The position numbers and the translations under genes are program-made. A stretch of 64,000 bases of DNA from Ottelia alismoides (lineage: Eukaryota > Streptophyta > Magnoliopsida > Alismatales > Hydrocharitaceae): NCBI GenBank assembly GCA_037367405.1, contig JAZKJV010008261.1, positions 1,364,001 to 1,428,000 on the forward strand, read 5' to 3'. The notes beneath the pieces were generated by a model. It was not told the DNA's origin, did not search any database, and worked only from the letters and a program-made list of their open reading frames with translations. Of the stretch, positions 44,579 to 54,614 are shown piece after piece. Every line of letters starts with the position of its first letter. The stretch's first letter is position 1.

Positions 44579-46682
44579 TGTTGGAATTTGCCCTTTTTCT
44601 GTTTTCTATAGAGCCATTAGACCTTATTTGTGGTTGTACGAAGCCTATCTCACCGACACAGATGTCGGGGGGTCTCATCCATTTTCATGTTTTCTTCTTT
44701 GATATATCAATAAAGGTTATTGATTTATTTCACTCCTTAGCTGAGATTAAGTGAATGAATGCACTTATAATATCTCTTAGTATAATTAAGATTATGTACC
44801 ATGGCCATCTTAATAATCATATGGTTGTTGATTCAATGGTTGAATCATAGAGATTGGTGCTTGCATGATATCTAAAGAGTCAGATTGAGTTCTCATCAAG
44901 CACCGTCAAATTATTGCTAAAAGATAATCTATAGCATGAGAAGGAGATGCCAATCCTTCTCTAGAGGTGGATATCTAACGACCACTTGATGCAGGTCCTA
45001 TGCATAAGAATAGAGATTCAAAGGTATTAGATAAGTTAGGTCAAAGAGTTGACTTAACGAGATTGAGATAACCAAGACGTATGCCACATGCCATCACAAT
45101 ATAGGCACGTATCCTATGACCGGAGACAAATGTTTGATATATGTCTAAGTGTGTACATTAGGCAGACCATTAGGTTGATGACCTAATCAAGGTCTATATA
45201 CCAACGACCTGGTAGGCATACGAGGGCATCTGTGTCTCTCAAAAGGATCATACAAGTTCACTACTGAACATGAATACATGATCTCACTAATGCGGTATTG
45301 GGGCCGATCAAATTCCATGCATGGTCGTCTTGCTTTGAAAGCATGACAAAATATTGTGGGTATGATATATGATTTTGGAAAATATATGATCGATGCTATC
45401 TCTCAATGACCGAATGAGAAACTTAATGATAAAATCTTGAAGAAGACCATCTAAATATAATCTAAAATGGGTTCATTCTAGGTATTAGAATATGCAGGAT
45501 GTACTGGTATTAGGAATACTCAATGGTGACGTGATCGTAATTGTTTGTATAACCACGACTCTTCCATCCCAAGGGAGTGATGGAACGGGTTTGGATTTTA
45601 CTAACTCCTCTCAATAGATCAGTGATCTGATCTTGGTTCAAATGTTGGACATTGATCTGGATGTGATTCATATGCAATGAGAAGATTAGATTCACAGTTT
45701 GTTTTAATCAAACATCTTTGAGAGTTCCCTGAAATCTGGATTTGAGATATGATATCAATCCAAGTCACTATACATGGAATGTATAATCGCCCTGTCCTGA
45801 TCTCCAAGTATTCACGGAGAAAGCACATTATTCTTGAAAAAGTTCAAGAATGATTCCATTGTTGAAACTATATCTGAGCATTTGGGAAAGTGATGATTAA
45901 ATGTTATTTATTTATCACAAATAATATGAATATGATTCATATTATTTGTAATCATCCAAGATAATTAAATATGATCTAATTATCAATGATATGATTAACG
46001 TGGATATTAGTATCCACAATAATCATAAATATTATAAATGTGATTTATAATATGTTGGAGTTGTAAATAATATTTATGAATTAAATGTTAATGTGATTTG
46101 GATTCACACTAAACAATTAATTGTAAATGTAATATACATTTTATATTGGATGTATGAATATGATTCATAATTGTAAATGGTATGATTGAAATTATCAAAA
46201 AATAATTTGGAATTATTTTAGTGAATAATTTTGCAACAAAAGTTATTGCACACGTGGAATGTTTGGAGAGATATGAGATATCTCATTTAAGGAAGAAGAG
46301 ATCCAACTTCATCTTTAAGAGGGTGGATGGCCATTGAGTCCTACTCCTTGTATGGTCATCAACTCTATTATGGGAAGGAGGCTTGTCATCTTTCCATTAA
46401 TTCCACATGAGATACTTTTGAATTAAATTTAAATGTGTTGTAAATTATTTGCAAAATATTTAATTTATTTTAAGTTGATTATTTATTGTTGCAAATTTAT
46501 ACAACAAAATCATGAACATTGATTGAAAGCACAAAATAATCTAGACCATTGATTATTGTGTGCACATGGATTCAGATCCATGGATATCCAGTATGTTATA
46601 AAAGAAAGGCAAGTCATTGCTCTTTCTTTACAACAAAAATTGCAAGAGCAATAAATCTCCCTATTCTCATACATGCCCCCCT
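44579..46682 (+). repeat. Probable Ty1/copia-type LTR (solo or truncated)
   Basis: Starts TGTTGGAATTTGCC, a typical start for long Ty1/copia LTRs, and breaks the A4 leader. About 2.1 kb without coding potential. A TATA box (TATAAAA, 46597-46603) lies near the far end, as expected at the U3/R border. A 250-bp run of hairpins lies at 45917-46169. The 3' border is unclear (CAACA near 46633, or later), and no copia primer-binding site was seen after it. Assignment to copia is by overall look, not by a protein. Confidence 0.5.
45917..46169. repeat. Run of short perfect inverted repeats
   Basis: Successive hairpins: ACAAATAATATGAAT / ATTCATATTATTTGT (45917-45949), GATAATTA / TAATTATC (45960-45984), GTGGATA / TATCCAC (46000-46017), ATATTATAAA / TTTATAATAT (46029-46053), TAAATA / TATTTA (46063-46075), ACAATTAATTGT (46113-46124), AAATGTA / TACATTT (46125-46141), and TATGAAT / ATTCATA (46153-46169). 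All arms are perfect. Confidence 0.85.
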
Positions 46683-46860
46683 TGATGAATCTCAGATTCA
46701 TCACTCTAAAGTGATTAAGTAAGCTCAGTTCCACAAAATTCATCTGCATTTTATCCATTATCTTGCATAATTAGCATTCATGCATGTATAAATAATAATT
46801 GCATTTTATCACTCATAATTGCATAAAAAAGAAGCCAAAAATCTCAGTCCAATTGACATG
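46683..46860 (+). repeat. LTR start fragment, same family as the A6 LTR
   Basis: Begins TGATGAATCT-C-AGATTCATCA and aligns for about 178 bp with the start of the LTR at 54615 (shared CATAATTAGCATTCATGCAT, ATTTTATCACTCAT and 'agccaaaaatc'). It stops where the next fragment begins. Confidence 0.75.
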
Positions 46861-47171
46861 TATAGATGTCAGATATCGCCAATCCCATCTTTGAGCCTTG
46901 TGTCCTACCATTTGACGAGATTGATACATTTTCAGACTCGAGTGCCAGCATTGCCGCAGTTCGAGGATCAGATTCGGAGATTTCTACTGCATCTGCGTTG
47001 TTGACCAGTGCCATCTCATGTTTATAGATTATTCAGAGTTTGTTCAAGCTGATGAGTCTCTTTGGTGCATCGAGTGTGTATTAGACACCAACGCAGATTC
47101 CCAGTTCGACTCTGGTTCCTCTTTGTTCACCTATGAGTTTGCATTACTTCTAGAGGGTTATCTGTAGGAGG
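46861..47171 (+). pseudogene. Internal fragment of an A2-like element
   Basis: Aligned with 22737-22985 of A2, the region after gag. Shared words include CATTGCC, GAGGATCAG, GTTGACCAGT and GGGTTATCTG. It is bounded by two LTR sequences without a polypurine tract, so it is a recombination or deletion remnant. No function. Confidence 0.65.
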
Positions 47172-50100
47172 TCATGAATCTCTATTTCATCACCTTTGTT
47201 CTATCATTTTGGCCTTAAAAATCCTAGATAATGCATGCATATAGCATTATTTTATATAAATTAACATTCATTATTTGTTTCCATTTATTGTGTATAAAAT
47301 ATTATTTTAATGCCAAAATTATAGAATAATGAAAGAAAATAAAATAAATGTCAAAGATATTTTATGACCCTAAACCCCGAGACCTAGGCATCTTGATAAT
47401 TGAATTGATAAGGAATAAAGTAGGGAGAGATAAGGTCAAAAATCCAATAAAATTTCATTCTTTTATTCTTCAATAAGTCCATTCTGGGACCTATTTTATT
47501 TTTTATTTTCTATACATCAAATAAAGAATCTTTGTACATGAAAGTTGTAGAAGAAAACACAAATAAAAATACAAAATTGATTTCATATAAAAATAATATA
47601 TGGTATACTTTTTTATACTCTAAATAAAAAGCTAAAATCCTAACTTCCCAAACCCATATCTCCTGTATAAAAACTCAAAATGTATCAAAATCTTTAATTG
47701 TATATAACTTTTAATAAGCTATTTAATGAAGGTGGTTTCATATTCTTTGTAGTTAAGGTGTGAAAGTTAGGTTTTGGACCCCTATTATATAGTTTACCTA
47801 TATAAAATATTCATTTGTTTATTCCTTATTATTTTTATAATTATAGGTATGTTCCACTGTCATCTGCCAGGGTTCTGTAATCTGTGAATATTATTTATAG
47901 TACATGTACATATTGAGAATGTAATAAAACCATAAATAAAACATTAAAATAAAATAAGTATATGAATATACAATACTTATAAATATATATTATAATACCT
48001 TATTTATTTAAGTGTACGTATATTATCATAAAAGTATAATAAAAATATATTTATGTATATAAAAATAAGTTAAAAGCTATAAAATAGTAAAATCAAAATA
48101 CATAAAAATAAAATATGCAAAACATAGGCAAATATACCTATAAATAAATTCCTAAAAAATTAAACTTTAAAAAAATAAATAAAAATCATATAAAAAAATT
48201 ATAAAAAAATAAACATTTTTCATTTTATAACTTAAAATTAATAAAACCATTTACTAGTTTATTTTAATTTATTTTCGAATTTTATTCTGATTTTGTCATT
48301 TTACGGATCATGTGGCCTAATCAGGCCATGCCATCCGTTGACATGGGTAACTTGTCCGACTCAGGTCTTAGGCATGTCAGAGCCTTTGTTTGTCCCCGAC
48401 TTCATCGATTTCTCCTTGCCGGCTCTTTCTTCCTTTTGGCATGATTTTCTTTTGATTTTTCTCCTTGATCACTAGTGATTCACACGTACTTGTTTCCTCG
48501 ACCTTTGGATCAATGAAACGAGCCTACACTTCTATCGAAGGAGCCTCTAGCCTCCTGTACATAACCTTCCCAGTCGCCTTCCTCCCATTTTTAATCCATT
48601 TGGCCCCCATTTTGGCTCTCTCTTTTGTGCTCTAGATCGAAACTAGTGATAGGAGCTTCTCCAACCATTTGTAGCAAAGTCAGGCATGGCCTTAGGTTGA
48701 TTCTAGCCATCTCCGAGGGAACGTCGCCGTCGTGAGGTCATCTCAATGGCTCATGCCAACTCGAGGTCCCTTTTATCTCTTTTTAGATTAATTTTAGTTG
48801 TAGGTTTTCTTCCTTGATTTTATTTTAGCTTTTAATTGCTTAATTTAGAGTACATCAGCCGATAAATAGTTCGCTGGAGGCTAGCTCCCGATGAACCCTT
48901 CACCGTGTTCTACTAGTTCTACGACCTGTCTAACGTGCTCAATCTCTTCCCTATCTCTTCTCCTACGCCTCGCTGCAATTTGCTCAACCAAATCCACTAT
49001 GGATCTGTAAGTTGGTGCTTCAACTCCTCCACTCGTCGGAGCACCTCCGATCTACTCCATTTTCGACCCATTCTCCCTACTAACGGGTCAAGGAAGTTTT
49101 CCCACGATCCCGGTTTATTCCTGTGCAGGATTGGAGGCCAAAGAACAAACTGAAGGTAATTTTGATGCTCGCCCGAGGTTCCTGGAGATTTTGAGATTAT
49201 TCGACCTCCTAAGAGCCCTCCGGCCATCCCAGAGTGTATTGTGCCTTCCATCCGACAAAGGATCCTTGTAGGTGCATTTTGGGACATTTTGCAGCAAGAG
49301 ATGATATCGAAGGCCCGCGCCTTAACCGCTCAAAGCTCAGAGGAATGGGAGTTCTTCCCCGTTCTACCAAGCCACTCCATAGCCATCCGATCGCCCCCTT
49401 CGCCCATGTGTCTAGTAGCCATCCGATCAACCGCATCTACATCGTCAGATCATTACCGAAGGTCTAATATCGTCTAATCTCAGTCGCTGATCGGTGAAAC
49501 GACTTCGTATGTCCAGAGCTCGCCACTTGGATAAGTAGGCATATCACGCCCGTTGGATCGCGCCCTTCGTTGGGTATTTTGCATTATTCAACCATGCTTT
49601 TGTAGTTTAATTTTACGTCTATAATCGTTCATATGTCATTTTAATATTTTTGTAATATATGCAAAAAGAAACTCGTATTTATTTTATTTGTAGTTTAGTC
49701 CAGTCCACGTCACCTCACGTGCCGTCTCATGTGAGCTGGTGACTTTGCAGGAATACCCTCGCGGGTATTTGTAATTCATTTTGGTCCAAGTATTTTTAAT
49801 TCTAGTGAAATATTTTTAGCAAAATTGCATGTGAGCCTTGAACTTTTATTTTTTTCACATATATGCCCCAACTAGTATAAGTATTTTTGTTGATGTTTTC
49901 TATTTATTAAAAATATCATCCATTGCTCTGAAAAATCTCAAAAAATATGATTAGGTTCCTGTTTCTTGTAGTTTCACGTCACATTTCTGAATTTCAATTT
50001 TAGCCACCTTCGATATTTATTTAAAAATTTAAAGAGAACAATTTTTGGCCTTGTTTGTAGTATAAAATGCCACAAAATATAAAAATATTTTGATATTCCC

Positions 50101-50932
50101 AAAAACTATATTTGTTCAATTTAAGTATTTTGAGCATTAAAACCAAAAACCACTAAAAATAGAAAAATAAAACCTTAAAAAGAAAAAGTCCCCAAATCCT
50201 TTATAAAAATCTAAAAGATTTCCAAAAACTTCAAAAATATCATTTTCTATTTTTTTTAATTTTCTTATATTATTATTATCTACTAAAATTGATTTGGAAA
50301 AATTTAGAAATTATTTGCTATTTTTAATTTCCAAATTGACTTGACCTATTTATTTAATCCCTTATTTCAGATATTTTTACTTTAAAAATCACTAAAGATT
50401 AGCAAAATTATCAAAAAATTAATAAAAAAATAGTAAAAAATTATTTAAAACCCAAAATTATTTATTTTCTATATTTTGTTCATTTTAATTAGTATTTATA
50501 ATTGTATTGCCCTATATTGTATATATAGTCTATTATATTTTTATATTATATATTTTAAAATAAATTAAATTAAAAATCAAATAAAAAATAAAATATAAAA
50601 TATAAATTTTAAAACATATTTAAAGAATATAAAAAATATATATATAATAAAAAAACCTACAAAAAGACACATAGACAACAAGAAGCACACATTTTTTGGA
50701 ATTCATTTCCCTGATCTCCTGTTTGCTCCATGTGTTCGACATTCTACACATACTTGCACCTATACACATCTTTTGTAGAGTAATAATAAATTTTAACTCC
50801 ACACATTTATTTTCGTAGCTTGATTCTTAATTGTGGGTTAATTATTATTTTAGTCGGGTTCTTGTTGGTCGCTTCGATGACTGTCTTCCTGCCTTGTGTG
50901 GAACACAAGACCGCGAGATTTTCGATTAATCA
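47172..50932 (+). repeat. 5' LTR of A5
   Basis: About 3.76 kb, from a damaged terminus (TCATGAATCTC) to GATTAATCA. The length equals that of A2. There is an AT-rich first kilobase, a GC-richer island at about 48290-49560 and an AT-rich block with 'aaaaatctcaaaaa' words after it. The segment near 47360-47450 recalls the 'aaccccgaga...aggaataaagtaggg' stretch of the A1/A3 LTR. Open frames in the island (48997-49287, 49234-49477) encode nothing recognisable. Confidence 0.75.
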
Positions 50933-50934
50933 AA

Positions 50935-50954
50935 TCGTGTAATTCCTGGGAGCA
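50935..50954 (+). other. Primer-binding site remnant of A5
   Basis: At the expected distance from the LTR end. Only the second half resembles the tRNA-Asp site (CTGGGAGC against CCGGGGAGC); the first half is not recognisable. Confidence 0.4.
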
Positions 50955-52303
50955 ACGGATTGTAGATTGGATTTTTACCCATGTCTTCTTGCTTATCTAT
51001 ATTTTCTTTTATTCATTTTTCTTTTATTTGATATTATATTGTTGAATTGTCTAATCACCTCTTCTTTGTTGACTTTGCTGCAAGGTACAACGGATCGAGG
51101 GAGGCTCTTCTAGGAGAGACTATGCACCCACGTAAGGCGTGTCACTTTTCTATCCTAGCTACTAGGAGAGAGCACCGAAGGAGACTTGGAGGAATTTTTT
51201 AATTGAATAGCTTCTTTGAATTTTATTTTATTCTATTTGTAATTTCAAGTGAGAGAGGCACTATTATTGTAATAACTCAGGACTCTCTTGGACTTTGACA
51301 CATTTCACAAGGTCCACTACTTGAAGGATTGTGCCCTTGGGGGCCTCGTTGGTTTTTGTCTTTTTTCATCGCTTTTCTTTCATTTGTTTTCAGAGTTTTT
51401 CTTTTTCTTATTTTATGTGATTGAGCCTTAGCTTTAGGATTGCTTGACGATAGATTAAGGTCCAAAGCCCTAATATAATTGCATGTACCTATAGTTTGCT
51501 TTTGGATCTAGTCAAATTTTAATTGCTCTTCACTTAGTCTTAGAACCGCATGTCGCGAGATCCTTCCATACAACGCTTGCAGGACCCACTATGGTGGGCA
51601 TCAATGAGGCTCTAAGATCTGACCCTTTAGTTCAATTCTAGGTGTTTACCATTTTGTGCTTCACGCTAATATCAATTCTTGTATCAAGGGCGATTTCATT
51701 GGCTTTGCATTTGTATATAGATAGGTTTCAATTTTTCTTAGCATACTCACATGAAGAGAGCTAGAGACAAGGTGAGCATTTCTACTTAGCATACATCATC
51801 GTTTTTGCCTCGCATTGCTTTTCCGACTCTCTCCCTCTGATTTTGATCACCTAGGAGGTAAAAAGAATTGATCCCTTGTTAGGCTCGTGCATTTTCATTA
51901 AAACTCCAAAAAAAGTGATAACAAATAAAATTGGGACAGCTAAGCTTACTTGACCCTAAAATAAATCAAAAAGTAAAATCTTTATATTGGGGAGAGTAAC
52001 CCCCTCATTGTATTCACTTTTAATTTTCCTATGTACACACTAAGTAGTGCCGAAATCCCAGACCAACCTAAGTGTTTGTACAACTTTGTACTTCTCACTT
52101 AACTTTAAAAATTGACAAGATAAAAAGATCAAACTTTTAGGGTCTTCGCTGTGTTGAGTAGGTGAGTTGAGGGGTTTGTTTTGTGTATATTTGTTTGTGA
52201 TTGCTTGTGTGTATCCTCGATCTCTCTGCGCATTTGTGCCTTTTTTCTCACATTTTTTGATTTGACCATCGTGTTCTCCCGATCATTTTCCTTTTGTTTC
52301 GAG
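50955..52303 (+). other. 5' leader of A5
   Basis: Carries the 'ggatcgagggaggctcttctaggagag' type block (51090-51130), the box GGGGAGAGTAACCCCCTC (51989-52006, identical in A2 and A3) and TTGACAAGATAA (near 52109), part of the block found in A1-A3. It lacks a clear version of the nested hairpin. Confidence 0.7.
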
Positions 52304-53023
52304 ATGGCTGATCGGAGCAATTTCTATTTAGACTTTGCAAATCCACCGTGCCCTCCAGTCGGTTCACCTCCATTTTTCCAGGAGCACTTTGCTTCTGACT
52401 TTTGTACATATTTAGGTAATCCTTTGTTTCAGGAAGAAGATTTTGATTTTAATCCACCTTCCCGTTATCAGGAGGATCCTGTTATCAAGAGGACCTTTAT
52501 CCCGATTCTTCAATTTGTACATATCCCACCTAACCCACTGTTTCAGGACTCGGACTTTGACCCACCACCACCATCACATTTTCCACCACCTCACCCACCC
52601 GAGAATGAGATTCGGGAGTCACCTCTTATATTGTCCACACTTGAGACCTTGATCCAGATGATGGAGCACATGAAGAAGAGGGTAGATGACCTCCTTAGTA
52701 TTAATAAGAGCCACAATGCCGCTTCACCATTTGATGATATGGATTCGTTTGAGGGCACCCATGAGAGATTGCAATCGCCCAAAATACAAAAAAAGATAAA
52801 ATTTTAAAAATACAAAAAGATTTTAGGAGACACAAAGTTTAGCCATTTTGTGAGGAGCGGGCATCTTTGCCAGACCATTTGTCCACACATTCACCCACCC
52901 TATGTCCCACCTTTGACCACAAGGATGACACTGTACATACTGCTCTTAGTCATTCTTTGTGTAGATGTTGATTCCAATCTCCTCCCTTGTATGGAGGAGA
53001 TCCAAAAATTCAAAAAATATTGA
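52304..53023 (+). pseudogene. Pro-rich ORF of A5
   Basis: The ATG at 52304 (MADRSNFYLDF) opens 167 codons. It is rich in Pro, Phe and Asp (PPCPPVGSPPFFQEHF, HPPENEIRES), with a short heptad-like stretch LETLIQMMEHMKKRVDDLLS and a stop at 52805-52807. The same frame stays open to about 53020. The Athila gag core (the HLYEFEEFF and HEAWERF type motifs) is absent. It sits where gag should be. A similar Pro-rich ORF plus coiled-coil stretch is in A6 (59383-60672). Function unknown. Confidence 0.65.
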
Positions 53024-53027
53024 CTAA

Positions 53028-53751
53028 ACTTGAAGTGGTGACCGCTATTCATGAGATCATTGAAGCCCCACTTTGCCAGGTTATGAACCATTTATCCGCT
53101 CCTCAATCCAAGAAGAGAAAGTGAAGGACCATATCTGAGCGTCATATTTTGACCATGGCCATGACCTTCGCCATCGCCCACCGCCCTTCTTACAGGAAAG
53201 GGAACTCTGCTACACCATTCATTAGATGCACCATCTCTGACTATTCATGTGATCACACTCTCCTTGACGATGATGCTTCAATTAGCATAATACCTTTCTC
53301 ATTGGTACAATCTCTTTACTTAGGACCTCTCAGGATGACTAAGATGATTGTCCAATTTGTTGATGGATCAATAAAGAGGTCGAAGGGTATTTTAGAGAAC
53401 GTTGTCATTTGGATTCTAGGCATGAGCTACACTGTTGACTTTGTCGTATTGCCCATGGAGACCCCTACCACTAGGGAGCGCTCTCCAATCATCTTGGGAC
53501 AACCCTTTCTCGCCTCTACGAGAGTCGTTATTGATTACAGATCAAGAGAGATTCTCTTCAGTTCTGATGACGTGAACTGTGAGGTCATCACCGCACCTAC
53601 TGCCGACCATAGACCTGCACCTGATGTAACTACACCCGTCTTAGCCGAACCCGAGGCCTATGACCTATCTGTTGATATCATAGAGGTTTGCTTTATGGAT
53701 GATGAGAGACCCGAGAATTACTCCGTAGGGAGGAAGACTCAGAAAGCATAG
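53028..53751 (+). CDS. Retropepsin-like protein of A5, active site altered
   Basis: The frame is open for 201 codons from the ATG at 53149 (in-frame sequence is readable from about 53028, with one TGA near 53122). It has the retropepsin layout: LTMAMTFAIAHRP, FIRCTISDYSCDHTLLDDDA, LGPLRMTKMIVQFVDGSIKR, GILENVVIWILGMSYTVDFV and PIILGQPFLASTRVVIDY. The catalytic triad position, DSG in A1 and A3, reads DDD (53266-53274), so proteolysis is unlikely unless the family tolerates it. The long open frame despite this is notable. I infer a former polyprotein protease. Confidence 0.7.
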
Positions 53752-54149
53752 ACCTTGGAGTTCTCTCTTCCCGTGTTTGGCTATGTATTAATGACATCCG
53801 CTGGATTTGTAGCATAGACACCTTTGAGCCGAGGGTAGATTTAGGAGAGACTTCAGAGGTTGAATTTGATCTTACTGCTTTCATCAATGAATTCGGGCTT
53901 TTATTTGATGACTTAGAGACTCGTCAAGCAAGACTTGACCTAACTACTTCCATTGATGAGTTCAAGCCTTTTCACTTTGATATATGCAAGACACAGCATG
54001 CCGGACCCAGCTACACTTCTTTAATTGACCTGTTTGTGTCTTCAAACCTAAGGATTGATGAGGATCTTCATCAGGTTGATTCTGATTGGTTTGTGTCTAC
54101 TAAGGACCTCGATATCAACATGCTCCTTGTCAGATCCAATCCTCAATAG
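53730..54149 (+). pseudogene. Acidic tail ORF of A5, offset from the protease frame
   Basis: A run of 139 codons without stop (from about GAG at 53730 to TAG at 54147-54149) has no ATG near its start. It overlaps the end of the protease frame and is offset by -1. It encodes acidic sequence such as IDTFEPRVDLGETSEVEFDL and FNEFGLLFDDLE-like text. It corresponds to the acidic spacer of A1 and A3. No slippery heptamer is visible, so a single indel is the simplest explanation. Confidence 0.55.
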
Positions 54150-54257
54150 TCATGCAAGAAGGTCCGCTTTCTACCTTTTGATCCTTTGTATATTTTCTTT
54201 CGTTTTTTTCCTTTCATCTACTATTTTTGCTCATACACCTCATTCTGTGTGTTTTTC

Positions 54258-54610
54258 CTTAATTAGGACATACTTTGTCCTAAGTATGGGGGGTGGACGA
54301 GTTGAATGATCTTTCTTCTTTTCTTCTTTCCATTTTCAATTCTTTTTCTTCCAAAGGAGTCACCCCTTTTTTTACCACTGTTATACTTAGGACGTACTTT
54401 GTCCTAAGTAGAGGGGGTTGTGCACCCCAGGTTTTTTCATTCTTTGATCCCCTCCACTATCTCCTCTTCTTGTCTGTAATTAGGGATATCTCACCCTAAG
54501 TATAGGGGGAGACAGACCGAGTTGTGATTTGTTCATTCCCACCGTTGACCTTCCATGCTTGTGTACAGTCTACTATACTTAGGATTATTTGATCCCACGT
54601 ATGGGGGGGG
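54258..54610 (+). repeat. Hairpin array of A5, last hairpin serving as polypurine tract
   Basis: Four inverted repeats: about 54261-54290 (left arm decayed), TACTTAGGAC / GTCCTAAGTA (54384-54410), about 54478-54507 (ATTAGGG / CCCTAAGTATAG), and 54572-54609, ending GTATGGGGGGGGGAGA directly at the LTR start 54615. Here the array reaches the LTR and no separate 3' non-coding domain follows. Confidence 0.8.
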
Positions 54611-54614
54611 GAGA

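Larger units (their letters stand above)
47172..54614 (+). mobile_element. A5: element with Pro-rich ORF and protease only
   Basis: LTR 47172-50932, decayed primer site, leader, Pro-rich ORF (52304), protease-like ORF (53149), acidic tail, hairpin array and polypurine tract, then the LTR at 54615. The internal region is 3.7 kb. No gag core, RT, RNase H or integrase motif was found. The LTR on the right is of a different family from the one on the left, so A5 is a mosaic or has lost its own 3' LTR. Confidence 0.75.

Noticed and set aside
44653..44668. CCGACA / TGTCGG hairpin followed by GGGGGTCTC, resembling the leader hairpin of A1-A3
   Set aside because: It lies inside the probable copia LTR that starts at 44579, and the outer pairing and flanks do not align with the leaders. 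Treated as coincidence.
53730..53751. Programmed -1 frameshift between protease and acidic tail of A5
   Set aside because: No slippery heptamer or clear downstream structure; a single indel is simpler.
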